Assembly (NCBI RefSeq): GCF_001642475.1
Contig: NW_019173952.1
Span: forward strand, 124,001 to 188,000
Direction: 5' to 3'
DNA from: Fonsecaea monophora
Taxonomy: Eukaryota > Ascomycota > Eurotiomycetes > Chaetothyriales > Herpotrichiellaceae
Length of the DNA stretch: 64,000 bases
In this document: positions 12,301-24,200 of the stretch, one piece after another
Layout: each line of letters starts with the position of its first letter
How positions within the stretch are numbered: the stretch's first letter is position 1
Position numbers and translations under genes: made by a program
The notes under the pieces: generated by a model
The model's input: the letters and a program-made list of their open reading frames with translations, nothing else
The model's database searches: none
Told to the model about the DNA's origin: nothing

Positions 12301-12886
12301 CGTGCGCGACAGAGAATGCGGATAAGCGGTCCAGGTCGCTCTGGTTGACGAAGAAGGCGGGAGCCAAGGGACATTCGCCTTGGACTACGGACTCGCAAAA
12401 TCGCGAAGGATCTGCATTCCATGGAGTGTAACCTAGAAAGTTGACATGGGCGAAGAGGGTGGTGTACTTGTTGTTTGACTCGCTCAAATCGGGGATCTTT
12501 CCAAAGGTGTCATTTGGATCGTTCCACGATGGATCATCAGGAGGGGGATAAGGCTGTTCAGTGGCCTTTCCAGTGACATTGCCATAAATTGTGATATTCA
12601 GATGGTGCCGGTCCGAGGTTGAAGAGCTATTGAACACGGCGGATACATTTAAAGGGTCAAATTGTAGGATGCGCGGACTCGAATCGACAATATTGCTGTC
12701 CAGACAATTGTGGAATTCAACATAGGCGGCGCGGACGGAAGACGCGCATAGGACGAGGAGCAAAACGACCATGGTGAGTGTGCCGGACCAATCCTTTCTC
12801 CAGCGCAGACGACGCCGACACTGTTTCTCCTCGAATATCCGTGCACGGCCAGCACCTCGATATCCGTCTAGGTTAGTCGAAGTCAT
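9362..12886 (-). CDS. TRP-like / FLC-family membrane protein
   Basis: Single-exon protein of 1174 residues. An N-terminal hydrophobic stretch (residues about 37-53, LTMVVLLLVLCASSVRA) looks like a signal peptide. It is followed by an extracytosolic ML-like domain with paired cysteines and several N-glycosylation sequons (about 55-230). A block of about nine hydrophobic segments lies between residues about 240 and 650, matching the fungal TRP-like family of yeast FLC proteins and fission-yeast Pkd2. The last 500 residues are polar, Ser/Pro/Arg-rich and probably a disordered cytosolic tail. Known relatives are linked to ER/plasma-membrane calcium handling, FAD import and cell-wall integrity; which applies here is unknown. 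The 5' side faces the FYVE-RING gene across a 1.35-kb divergent spacer. Confidence 0.88.
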   Translation of the reverse strand: MTSTNLDGYRGAGRARIFEEKQCRRRLRWRKDWSGTLTMVVLLLVLCASSVRAAYVEFHNCLDSNIVDSSPRILQFDPLNVSAVFNSSSTSDRHHLNITIYGNVTGKATEQPYPPPDDPSWNDPNDTFGKIPDLSESNNKYTTLFAHVNFLGYTPWNADPSRFCESVVQGECPLAPAFFVNQSDLDRLSAFSVAHDLSSSYAFASLQATLRVQSGDANGQYYSCVTATITPDLGGSLNAILRFVPLVVLIVVGVATIAAAILSPWGSVDLFHWSSNFGRDEDLLRLVTPGFGDCLQYVQFVVLTGSLSLNYPGFYQPAVSRVSWSSLMFNESFVTGGNGTQSVVDGIYEYRQGTKYGLDRMSQLVGMTSDKDVWADMIVWLVVIVAAVSILTQMGFAVRWIYRKIKREPPEDLRSKNGPFTAGNVVRLVMNFFLLPLASLSFYQLLIAGKGPAYSVALAAVALVVVIAFLIWVLLLFVRTRPRSFLFDDFLMVLAYGPLYNTYCDDAATFALIPLVVNFVRGIAIGGVQPSGIAQIVLLAICEIVLILTINAFRPFPSATSMNIYHTCFSVIRLITILLSIAFVPTLDVGDSSRGWIGYAILIIHACTMVFGFFLNAVQTLVEVIARLAGAGGRDEATGAATRGGLNKVFGMRQLSRRMPRRATQDPRHSMSSNAAMLNTVENDHQKLQMAKTRSRSVSAASGVLLESGVHSNRISQNLDGRLVGNATPDRSSRGSRRLTVRLSGAGSLGGIVGIQRQVEQKDPYYRPPRRNTMDALAGADSRPDLAQASLKGAKASEGAVEDDVGEGPSTPMPVENDDFEDISNDLTRTKTDYAVREVDFYYGVRGAALSNSGTRKLKTGPADPTGPVSTATGWFKNLLGGKTKEKNKGFEVVRSARAPPPGLFPPPAPVRESQVTEPYHDDVRSVEESQTDQNTVGVSSPPPQPKVQRQSHHQSVYDDISVAGSDDDEENEEPESPVSARPPSLPLIESVGGIELPSRIGSEASRKSRGKPPRAPETDIPAVPAIPRKSSRRQSGGDSGDRGLADSALSTLRPADFSSRKAPTSTLGTSRIPFANTQPSTFRNKRYSTGAESTTSSVLRDGDENATVHPSYTTQMRQSATSALGTHGADLRNERPSNMGFVQQHRASDHIHQSPDSPEFEGSTAEVHGRPAY

Positions 12887-14241
12887 TTCTGCGCTATAGA
12901 CCTTGTGCCTCCTCTTCCCAGGCGATAATCCTCCGTCTACCCTAACATCTGGTCTGGTCGCGTGGTGGACACGCTTCGAGAAAGTCGAGGTTGAAGTAGT
13001 CGAGAATTGAGAACGCAGTCAGATTAGATGTCTCTTCCTAGCAATCAGCCGCCTGCGATGGGGGCAAGGCAGATGTAGTGGCAAAGCACATGTAGAAGCT
13101 CGTCAATGGCGACTGACAAGAGCGAGTGGATGGGAGACGATCGTCATCTGCTTGGCGGGAGTGTCTCAGATGTGGTGCGAGGAGTTTTTAGCAGTGTGGT
13201 TATAGTATCGACGTAGATGCTCAACGAGAGAAATGGCTAGAATGCAGGAAATAGTAAAGTGGATGGAGATGCTATGGATTACAATAGTGAAAGGATAAGA
13301 TAAATCCAAGTAACAGTTGTGTTAAACCTGAAGCGAACGTTGAGAAAGGTGGATGGAGGTGGTGAGGAACGCAGAACGCAGGCACCGCTGCCGCAGAAGA
13401 CGAAACCTGATGGAAGGGAAACTCCAGGGGCCAATGAGAAGGAGCATGTCCTCGGATGAAGACGTTTTTTTTTTCCCTCGTTGGAGATGTTGTTTGAGGA
13501 GGTCTCAGCTGGGAAGTTGCCGCTATGAGCGACCCTGTGGCGTCCTCCTGCTTTCACTCGGGTTCATTTTCTCGGTGGTGCTCGGTCTATTTCTGGTGCA
13601 CAGGATCATCCGAGCCACCAACTTGTACATAAGTGGCCACCTAGCCCCTCTCTACTACTTGGGGACTAGTAAGTCAATCCCCCAAATGACTCAGGTTGTG
13701 CCCCCAGGGCAGCCACCCAGCAGTCAACCTAACACTAGGCCCCAGTCTTGATCATTATTCCGAGACAATGCTTTGCTTAAAACTGACGGGGCGACGGCAA
13801 CCCAACACTCCTCGGAAAGCACGTGCTCTGTTGCTAAGGATTTGCTTGTACTTGTAAAGAGCAATTCCTGAGTGGTGTTCTTTCCACCCTCATTATCGTC
13901 ATCCACCTATCTAGGTACCTAGGAGGCACCCTACGTATCCCGGACTTGCGATACGACACAGCATCTGCCGGGGTGGCCACATGCAATTCTTCCAGTCCAT
14001 GTATCATGCCATCTATCACCGGGTATCTGTAGAGGAGACACGCCTTGCTCTGCCCTCTTAACTCCCATTCTGTTCCGCCCGTGCGCGTTTCAACCTCCGT
14101 GATATGTCCGCTTTCCGCCACCGTCATCACTGTCCTTGACACGTGCCTTATCTGCACTTCCTCCTTTTTGAGTGTCAAGATTCTAGGTAACCAGGCTGCA
14201 TTGCCATCTTTGCCGTTGCACTCCAACATTGAAGAAAGGCC
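12887..14241. other. Divergent promoter region (TRP-like / FYVE-RING)
   Basis: 1.35-kb spacer between two divergently transcribed genes. It contains purine/pyrimidine-rich tracts, a T-run near 13465 and a perfect 12-bp palindrome CTAGGTACCTAG at 13911-13922. Short frames inside it show no protein character. Confidence 0.5.
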
Positions 14242-16253
14242 ATGTCTTCATCGGACTCGATCACTTCACAGAGCAGCTACAATGAATCTGACCAGGAGGC
14301 TTCCTGTCATCATACTCGCCATGTCACTCACCCTTCTAGACGCTCTGAGATGACCACAGAAACATCAACTCAACGACCGCTGCCCGACCTACCAGCCTCG
14401 CGGCCCCTCGCTTCGGGCTCTGGCTCTGGCACAGGAATTGGCCCGAGTAGTTCGCTGCTCCCTGCCGTTCTACGAGACCGCCTTCCTCCCCTCCCCCTCT
14501 CTGCCGCTGAACAGGCCAATGAAGAGCGAAGGCGAAGCATCATCGCGCTAGATCGCAAGAGGAGGCTTACCAACTCAACAACACATGAAGATGGCAGGAG
14601 AAGAGCAAACAGTAGTGCCTTTCACGATCGCAGATTGAACTACGATACCCCTCATGGACCTCCACCTCCTTTCACGTCCCGGCGTCAGGTCTCATCTGAT
14701 ACCAACATCGACCGACACTACCCAGAGGTTATAGATCTGACAGATTCACCACCTCCTCCTCTTCCGCCGCCGCCGCCGCCGCCCCCACCGCAACCCCCGC
14801 AAACACCTCGAGGCAATCGGGTGAGCAGGTCGTCGTCAGAAAGTTCACGACGATTCGTGGTGCCGAAATGGCAGCCTGATTCTGAGGTCAACGAGTGTCC
14901 TATCTGCAAACGGCCCTTTACGTGGATGTTTAGGCGCCATCATTGCAGAAAGTGCGGCAGGGTCGTCTGTAATGATTGTTCACCCCATCGAATCACAATC
15001 CCCCGACAGTTTATCGTCCACCCTCCGGGTCCTGATGTGTTTACTTCTCCCGTGAGTTCTGGAGCGCACCGCTCGGAATCACTGGATTCCAGCGGGACCG
15101 ACAATGACGCCAACCCATCTCGGAGCTCGTTAAGCCCATATTCCTATGGTGCTCAGGGTCAGTTAGAGGGCGGAGAGAAGGTGCGACTATGCAATCCCTG
15201 TGTACCTGACCCTCAGCCCGACCCTCTCATGAGGTATCCGCCCGTCCCCGATTTCACATCTCGTGAAGCTCCATGGGGCGCCGGAGGACGGCAAACTTTA
15301 GGATTGGGTCATGTAGTGAACCACGACGCTAGGCCAAGAGGCCACTCTTTGGGAATAGGAGATTACACCAGGAGTCCTGTGGTGGTGGTAAGCCTGTTGT
15401 TGTACGATGTAGAATATCACGCTGACTTTTGCTCTTTTAGGGCAATCCCTATCTTCAAAACCAGCACCGTGCCACTGGGCCAGGATATGGCAGTCTAGAG
15501 GCCAGGACGGATGCTTTAGGATGGTTTGGTGCGTATAGAGAACTACCATCACCTACGAGATATCGTTTCCAAGCATCACCAATATCTGCAGGCACAAGCC
15601 AATTCGTGGGACCATCTCGGGTATGTATCATTTTTCCCTTTTCAATGCTAGCCTTCTGATCCGTACAGGATTATTCACCCCAAGACGGACGCTTGACATC
15701 CAACCGTCCGCGCCCAAGCTATCCGGAGAGCCGACACCCTCGTGATGAATTATTCGACATCACGACACAGCTGCGTCGACCCCACCCTCGATCCTCACAT
15801 GACGTTAATGATAGCTCGTCGGGGCGCCCACGGCTGAAGGAAAGCGATATGTGCCCAGTCTGTCGACGGGTTCTACCCCCTCGCGGTCCAAATGGCGACG
15901 AAACGGCCCGTGAAACACATATAATGGACTGCATTAACGCTCGTGATCCAACCTACCGTGCCGAATCTAGCAACGTGGTGGCAGCTGAGAGCTCTGAAAC
16001 AGGAGGTTATATCTCACAGCCGGACCCCCAAGTATTACCGCATCGACTGCAAATGCTTACGTTTATAGCCACCGAGAAAGATTGCGTTTCGCAAGAAGAC
16101 GGCCAGGTTCAAGAGTGTTCAATCTGCATGGTTGAATATGATGTGGGCGATGAATTGGTCAGGTTGGAGTGCTTGTGTAAATTCCACAGGAGCTGCATTT
16201 TGGAATGGTTGGGACGGAAAGCAGAATGCCCGGTGCATAAGCTGTTAGGATGA
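14242..16253 (+). CDS. FYVE-RING protein, Pib1-like E3 ubiquitin ligase
   Basis: Predicted 636-residue protein from exons 14242..15387, 15441..15620 and 15669..16253 (introns of 53 and 48 nt). The N-terminus is Ser/Pro-rich and disordered, with a poly-proline run near residues 168-190. A FYVE zinc finger starts at Cys219 and carries the phosphoinositide-binding RRHHCRKCG motif; its last Cys pair (Cys317, Cys320) comes after an insertion of about 70 residues. A RING finger occupies residues 592-632. This FYVE-then-RING order is that of yeast Pib1, an endosomal and vacuolar membrane ubiquitin ligase that binds PI(3)P, and the same role is inferred here. The last RING ligand position reads CPVH, His instead of the usual Cys. 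Confidence 0.82.
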
Positions 16254-17421
16254 TGGATGCACACACGGCTCTCCTTTTGATTCTCTGCGGGAAGAATCAT
16301 GCATGACTGATGATGTGAAAACGAACGATGCTCGGCGGCGTATATTGTTCGTGAAGTATCTTGCTTTGGGTTCCAGCGAAAGTGTTGAATTGGGAGGGAG
16401 AGCTTAGCTGCAAGCCTGGGGTTGATATTTGAATGGATATTTTCCACTTAGCACGACAACAAGCCGAATGACTCGCACGATCCCTCATACAAAACATAAA
16501 GTGTGACATTTCCAGCTACGAGGGTTCGATATGTCATGGTTTCACCAGGCCTGGAAACGGTATCCATATCTCGCAGGCCAAAAGGTATCAGTCAGTCTCA
16601 ACTTCTATATAGAGTCCTCTGGAGTCTGGACAAAACAGTAGAGGATCCTTGAAATACGTGATCATGGCCAGTCAGACTCGTGCTGAGCGGCGCCATTGAT
16701 ATTTGTAGCACAAGAGGCCTAATTTTACCACTTAGGGGAGTGAGATTTGCTATTAATATTATATTAAAAGCTTGGGTTGAGCTTCCAAGCAGATTGATTA
16801 TTGAGTGGCTGTGCACTTAGGGAACTTAGGGACCTAGTGCCTAGGACAACAGTTAGGCGAGCCGGATAAGGGTAGTTTACATAATGCATCTAGGCTGCGT
16901 GAGCACCCAATGAGCTCCCTAGGCTCAGGAGAGCCATGCGCGGGTCGCCGAAGTACTTAGCAGCTAGGCACGTCCTTGTTGGTTGCGCTCACCACCGCCT
17001 ATGGACGAGTTACAGTAGTCCCGAGCACCCACACCCTGGCTCTCGCTCTCGGCCGCGCGCTCCTCTCTCCTCTCCTCTTCTTGCCCCCCTGTCCCCCCAA
17101 AAGGTCGTCATGTCTGACGGAGGGCAGGAATCGCATCAGTCTCCCAACGCCGGACTTGCCTGACCACAACCTCTACCCTGCCCACGAACCCGTGCAACGA
17201 AGCAGTCTCACATCCCATTTGTCCCTGGATGGCTGCCTTTTCAAATCACCCTCTTCTCAACTGCTTGATGGCGACACAAATGTCTGCAGGGTGTTTTGGG
17301 AAATAAAGAGGAAGCTGTCTCCATCGGCGCTCCGGATCCTATCGACGGCGAGTCGCCATCAACCATCGCCGACCCGACTCGATCAAACAATCACAGGCTA
17401 GTACTGTAGTATCGAGACTCG
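16254..17421. other. Intergenic region upstream of Zn2Cys6 regulator
   Basis: 1.17-kb spacer between two plus-strand genes. It has repeated CTTAGG/CCTAGG words at about 16815-16850 and CT-rich stretches near 17040-17100 that look like promoter or 5'-UTR sequence. No gene is supported. Confidence 0.45.
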
Positions 17422-20111
17422 ATGGCCAGCATCGACACATTCAATCACATCGATCCAGCCTTGCGAGGCTCTAACCTGAGCAGTCCTCCTAAACCTCGCG
17501 ACTCTCAGCAGCACTACCACAATCCTGCTCCTGGTGCCTATTCTCCTCTGCAACCGTCTCTTCAGCCATCGCCCAACAACTCGTACCAATCCATCCAAAC
17601 TCCCAACTACTACCCCACCACTTCACATACGCAGGAAAGCCCTGATGACCAAAGCCCTTCCGGTAATCCCAATGACCCTAATGACATTAAAAGACCGCGC
17701 GCGTGTGAAGCGTGTCGACAGCTCAAGGTGAAATGCGAACCCGACGACAACCATCCCACGGGATCCTGCAAGAGATGTGCAAAGGCAAACAGACAATGCA
17801 TCGTGACCGCTCCCAGCCGGAAGAGGCAGAAGAAGACAGACAGCCGAGTGGCCGAGTTGGAAAAGAAAATCGATGCTCTCACGGCCACTTTGGCGGCAAG
17901 AGGAGGAGCTGAGCCCGATGTTGGTGTTGACCCAACCATACCGGTATCACACCCTGCCTCCCAGGATGCCCGCGTACACTCATTCGGAGGTCAATGGCAC
18001 CAACCTCCACCGCCGCAGCCGCCACAACCACCACCGCCGTCATCAGGGCACGCACATTCGCCGCAACAAGGGGTCAAGAGGAAGATTACAAGTGACTATG
18101 AGTACTTTGGGGGAGAGCTACATAAATCCTCCGCTCCGTCGTTCAAGCCCCCCATAGGTCACGCCAATACCTATCAACCTGTTCTGGAACATACAACCAA
18201 GGCTGATGAACCGACAAGTGTGGATCCGATCGAACGCGGTCTCATTGACATCACCACCGCCAGAAAATGCTTCGATCGTTATATGGCAGAAATGTGCGAG
18301 CATCTGCCGATAGTTGTGTTTCCACACGGTACCCACGCCGATGAAATTCGCAAAAACAGACCCATCCTCTTCCTTGCTGTGCTTGCTGTCGCTTCGGGTA
18401 CCGTCCGACCAGATCTTCAACCTGGCCTGATTTTGGAAATCACGAGAGTGCTCGCCGACAAGGTCATTATCCGGGGAGAAAAGTCGCTGGAGTTGGTTCA
18501 AACCATTCAAGTCACGACTTGCTTCTATCAGCCTCCAGAAAAATACGAAGAGCTCAACTTCAACCAGCTGATCCACATTGCTGCTGTAATGGCTCTGGAC
18601 CTGGGCATGGGTAAAAGATCGAGGCGCGGTGGGGGAAGCATATGGCGACCGTATCATGAGAACAAGAGACCGCTGTCGGATCCAAATAGCGTGGAGGTAC
18701 GACGATGCTGGCTGGGTTGCTATTATATGTGTTCCAAGTGAGTATATCCCCAAACTGGCCCTGTTCCACTCTGACCCTACCTTCCAGTTCGTCCATGTCT
18801 CTCCGACGGCCGCTACTCATCCGCTGGAGTCCTTACGCCGACGAGTGTATTGATATCCTCACCTCTTCGCCGGACGCGCATCCTTCGGACAAGTACTTTT
18901 GTCATCTCGTGCGTGGACAACACATCGCTGAAGATATCGGGTTTCAATTCTCCATGGATGACCCGGCTTCGCCGTTGTCGTTGACCGACCCACAAACCCA
19001 ATACCATCTAAAGACATTCGAGCGCCAACTGGTCGAGTGGCAACACGCCACCACTAAAGAAATGATCAAGAAGCCCATCATCCAACACACTGAAGGAATT
19101 CTCAATCTGTATATGCACGAAATCGCCATGCACCACAACCATAATATTGACGACTTTCGACCTCCCTACATCTCCACCCCGATTGATGGCCCTCCGGACC
19201 CAGATAATGTCACGCCAGCTCATATAGAAGCCCTTACCACCTGTATCAACTCGGCACATTCGGCGTTCGACGCCTTCTTGGCCATGGACGTCCCGGCTCT
19301 GCGGGCTTTACCGACCCTTTTCTTTGTTCGGAACTCTTACGCCGCCGTCGCTTTGATCAAGATGTATTCCGCTGTGTCGGCCAAGGGTTCTAAATTCAAC
19401 ATCATCTTTAAGAACAAAGATTTGAAGGTGGAATACTATTTGGACCGAATGATAGAGGCGCTTAGCAAGGCTTGCGAAGGAGGGATGTCCCGCGTGGCGC
19501 ACAAGTTCACATTAATTTTTAATATGCTCAAGAGCTGGCACATGAAGAGAATAGACTCGGTGAATAATGGAAGTGGGCCAGTCTCAAGACAGAGGACGCC
19601 AGCGAACGGAATCATCAACGCTCGCGCTGGGAACAATATGTCACAGTCGCAACAACCGCCAAACACATACAAGGCTGTTCCACCTCAGCAGGATCCGACA
19701 AATTTGGCATGGAATTCACAACACCGCGGTTCTGTTGATGGAGGTGTTCCACAGCCTCACCAGCAGCAACAAGGTCCGCCACGGAGTGGCCTGCAGATGC
19801 TCTCCGAAGCAGCGATGGGCCCAGCTCCTGGACCTGGCCCTGTAATGCCTCAACCTCAACCCGCACCACAACAGCAGTGGTCTCATACCATCATGAATAA
19901 CCCGGCTCAACCTAACGGCATGCTGCCTGGCATCAATCAGATGTCTGCTGGTTATGATCAAGCGGCACCTATGATGCCGTATATGATGCCCGGACCTGGA
20001 GGAGACATGATTCCCATGGATTTTACGAATGACGAGCTTATGGCGTTTGGATTCGGAGACGAGTTCCTTGCAATGAACTTTGGCTTTGAGACGAGTGGGT
20101 GGCCACTCTGA
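17422..20111 (+). CDS. Zn2Cys6 fungal transcription factor with coiled-coil linker
   Basis: Predicted 879-residue nuclear regulator from exons 17422..18737 and 18788..20111, with a 50-nt intron (donor GTGAGT, acceptor TTCCAG) that joins CYYMCS to NSSMSLRRP. The zinc cluster is at Cys95, 98, 105, 116, 119 and 126 (C-x2-C-x6-C-x10-C-x2-C-x6-C). A basic run and a heptad stretch (SRVAELEKKIDALTATLA, about residues 137-155) follow and suggest dimer formation. A long middle-homology region spans about residues 275-710. The C-terminal 180 residues are Gln/Pro/Met-rich, as in activation domains, and end in a short acidic-hydrophobic patch. The organisation recalls Leu3/War1-type regulators, but I cannot name the orthologue. 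The next gene on the right converges on it. Confidence 0.88.
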
Positions 20112-21215
20112 AAAGACAAAGATGGAGGGCAAAAAGAGAGGCAGCAAGGCCACCGTGGGCCTCGAGAAAAGGGGCCTGATGACCACTGCGCTTTCTCTCC
20201 CTTACCGCGGACGATGATGGTCAGGTAGGTGGCGTGGCCACTCATGGCATATGAAAGATGATACGCACATGATGGCGGCACGGCACGGAAAATGGAACTA
20301 AAGTCATGGCGAAGGGGGAATATTCACTATTCATGTTCTGCTCCTATGGTTTTTATTTTTTCGTTTCTTGTACAAAATCTCTTTTGCAACAGGGTTTTTC
20401 TCTTCATTTGTCTCTCCTTTACGAGGCTGTTCAATGCTGACAAGACGGGGATATTGACGGCCCCAACAGACATTTATCAGACACCAGACAAGGTTTTCAA
20501 AGCAAGACAACGGAGGGAATGTATTGTTCCTTTTTTTTTTTTTGATTCGAATCGCACTGTACCGTACCGCACTGCACCTGTATTGAAATGAACTTGCGCT
20601 ACGATGGACTCCGTTTTGTGTGCATTTGCGACCAAATGATCAATTCATGACTTCAATTACGCTGGATGGAAGAGATGCGGTGACCACAGGATGCGCGCTG
20701 TTTGTTGCGCCACTTGTACTTGTACTCGTATTTTCTCCCAATTAATTTCTCAAGTCTCGGTTGTCATGACGATTGATCAAAGACCCTTGGCCTCGTCTAG
20801 CCTGGTCTATTGTCTCGTATTGTTTTCATACATTGAATTCAGAATTGAAGCTCGTGCGAACTGGGAGCGGGATTGCCGACGGTCTTTTTTGAGCTGGGTC
20901 GCTGTCTGGCTGGCTGGCGGACGGATGCCGTCCTATAATAGACTGGTCGGTAATGGCTGGAGCGCCCTTGAACACCACAATCTCTGTCTGTCTGTCTCTC
21001 TGTCTGTCTCTGCCTGGCCCTTAGGACGCGGAAAAAGGTTTGAATCTTCTTTCCATCTCAACCTCACGGGAAACAGGGTGGCCCTTGCTGTCCTTTGCAG
21101 TCGCTTGCAGTGAGACACAGACTGGCTATCTCTGCCAAGGGCTCCCTCTCCCGCTCTGTCTCCCTCGTCACTGTTTTCCCTCAGAGGGGCTGGCTGCGCG
21201 CTGTGACTTGGTCCT
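20112..21215. other. Convergent 3' spacer with simple repeats
   Basis: 1.1-kb spacer between two converging genes, expected to hold both 3' UTRs. It includes a 13-nt T-run at 20531-20543 and a TCTG-type microsatellite at 20981-21012. No gene is supported. Confidence 0.5.
20981..21012. repeat. TCTG-type microsatellite
   Basis: Imperfect tandem run of CTGT/CTCT units in the convergent spacer upstream of the Nup85 stop codon. Simple repeat, no coding role seen. Confidence 0.8.
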
Positions 21216-24200
21216 TCACAGTGAAACACCTTCGTCGAGCTCGGCATGGCTCAACTCCTCTGCCAGCCCCGTTCGTAACGCCTTGACAATATCCTGTCCA
21301 CGTACATCCTCCCCGGAAAACTGGTCCCTCCAGTCCCATCTCCTCTCCTTTGGGACGTCAGCCTCTTTGCCCTTCGCCTTTTGGCCCTTTGGCCCTCGGA
21401 CTAAAACTTCACTACCACTCGCGCTTGTCATGTCGGTGGTCATGCTCCTACCCAGCATCTCGCTGCCCATAAGCGAGTAAGAGAAACCACTCCCACTTCC
21501 GCTGCTCATGGACTTTTTCAGCACCGTTCTTGGACTTGGCGGCCGTGATCCGTGGTATTCTCTGATCGCAGCGGCCAGACACTCCTCGGTCGCACCGTAG
21601 ACGCGCTCAGAGACAGTAGAAAGATCCTCGATTGCCGCTAGCAACGCATAGATTTGTTCAGTCGTAAATATTCTTTTCTTTTCCCAACTGTTTCCTGTCT
21701 TCGCTGGGTAGCTGGATGCGATGATGTCTTGGCGGTGGGAGAGAAGGGCGGTGGCTTCACCCAAGAGCGTCAGCAATCCGTCGACTTGAATCGCACTCTG
21801 TCGCTCTGGATCATATAGCCCGCCATAAATGGAATCTGCTGCGGAATTGATCGCCGCCACAAGCGCTCTCGCGGCCGCTCTCCTTCGCGCGAGAGGGCGC
21901 GAATTCGTCGTCCTCCCATCGCCAGATTCATCGTCGCGTAGATTATAAAACCGCCGTAGACAAGCGTAACCCACCAGGTAGAATTGCAGCATCTCAGCCG
22001 CCTCAGGGTCGACCTCCGCAATATCGACAAGCGCCGTCTTGGGATTTCCCACTAGGCTCCGTAGTCCATCGTCCATTTCCTTCTCCGGGGGATACGCTCT
22101 TGACTGTACCAGCGAATAACTGACCAGGACATCTATCAACTGTCGGATCTTATGGCTTGCGTGACTTCTCGCATAGCATAGCAAGGCAGTACCATACTCC
22201 TCAGTATTGTCCACGAGATAGTCGCCGAATCTATCAGAAACCTTCCTCGCTTCATCCTGCAATCCTAGATCGGAGCAGAGATTCGTGAGTTTCTCGGTAC
22301 GATCTTGAGTAGTGACTTGTAGTTGCTCAACAAAATTGCTCACGGCCGTGTGCATCGCCTCGCGGTCGTCCAGGCGCGTAACAATGGATATCGAAACTTC
22401 CCAGCCTTCTACCGAAGAGCCGTCCGGAAGATGTAGGGCTGCTTTCTCGAAAAGCCGTTCGGCATATGACAACAATAAGTCATCTTTGGAAATTCCTTGC
22501 TTGGGAGCGCCATAGCTGAGGACCATGAGATCATCTTCACTCAGACCTGTTGGTCGAGCCTGTGGTTCTTCTTCCAACCAGCCAGCTTTGGCTCCAACTT
22601 CCGCCACGGATGAAGCAATGCACTGAGACAAGGTACGGAGAATCGTCAAGGCGCCTTGACTACTTCCTTGTAAAATGCAGCCCAAGCCTACCTCGACTGG
22701 GGACATGGCATTGATCTGGAAGGAATTTTTGTCATTGGGGTCAGTAACACAGAGGAAGGCGTCCCTTAAACGTCCTAGGTAAGGATTGAAGTCTTCGTCC
22801 TGTTTGGTCAGGTTATTAGCCCGACTAACGTCGAAACTCCACTGCGCTACTGCTGCAGTATCTGCGGCGCCATCCCACCATATGGTCAGTGAGGTAGCGG
22901 CCTCGAGCCAGTCTTGTGATTGAGCTGCAATCTCTTCAGCACTGCCGAGAAGTATGCTGTACAGAATCTTCAGGTTCTGAAAGACGGTCCAAGGAAGGTT
23001 GGATGATGATTTTTGGCCCACCTGTCCCAGAAGACCCGTTTCGGGCTTGCGCAAGCCAAAGTTCTCAGCCTCGAAGGGAGACTCGTCTTCATCCCGACCA
23101 CTGACCTCGTCAGACAAATTGTCCAGTGCAGCTTCAACAGCGGTGCGAAAGACATTCCACTCTGGACCGGCAACATTCCAGTCACCCGACTGAATCGCTG
23201 GGCAGGAGTTGAGCAGAACCCGAGCTCGGTAAATGACGCTTTGCACTGTCTGAAGTTGAGCACCCTTGTACCCGGCACCGTCTGCACCGTCATCCATGGC
23301 GGAAGCCGCATACCTGAAGTCGGCATCTGCGAACAGCTGCATGACTTGTTGCAATTTGCCTCGCAGCGTCAAACTCTGAACAGCGTCCCAAAAAAGCTCA
23401 TGTGAAGTGCAGTTAGGTCGAGCAGAGGCAACTGCTCTGTGCATTTGATCGTAAGAGACGTGATAATTGTCAAGCCAATCGAGCAGGACTCGAGGGGTCG
23501 GAATGGCCACGTTATCTGGCGAGGGTGGGGGATGGCGAAGGACGAGGAGGAGTGAAGCGAGATAGTTGGCCTTCGTAAAATGGGGAGCGGTGGGTTGTGG
23601 ACCGATGTCGTTGCTATCCAGCGAAGGCCGATCTGGCTCAGCAAACCGTTGCCATTCCTTGATCAGACTGTAAACATATTCTGCGATAGCTTGGTGTATA
23701 TTTTCACGGTCTTTGAGGTACTGAGATTGTTCGTCTAGTTCCCGGAGGATTTGTTCTGTTTCGAGGATCACCTCATCTGGTTCCGTGATAGAGGCTGGTC
23801 GCGCCCTGGTTCCCATATCCCTAGCGAGATTGAGTACAACTGTGTCGTTCCCTTTGTGTGGGAGCGCAGAGATTCTCGTCGAGTTGCGGAAAGATTTACG
23901 CGGCGCAGATACCCTGGAGTCTCTCGTGCTCATAGTACTGAATTTCATCAGTGAAACCGGTTGTCGTTGATCGACGGATCGAAAGCCACGGCTCTGTTGA
24001 AACTGGCTCGAGTCCTCCTGATAATCGTCTTCATCCATGTCTTGGTCCTCATCTTCTTCCCCGTTGTAATCACCCGCCACCCTGGCTCTTGAGAAAACTT
24101 GTTGAGCGCCATTCTTCGGTCGTGGAGGGTTCTTGAAGCTGGAGGATTGCTGAGGAGGAGATCGTGTAGGTTTGGAGAGCTGGAGTTTGCTGACGCCAGT

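Noticed and set aside
13353..13751. 132-codon plus-strand frame in the TRP-like/FYVE spacer
   Set aside because: Overlaps an antisense frame, contains a T-run, and shows no conserved motif; more likely promoter or UTR sequence.
20531..20543. T-run as a terminator
   Set aside because: A simple poly-T tract in a fungal 3' spacer; RNA polymerase III genes were not found next to it.
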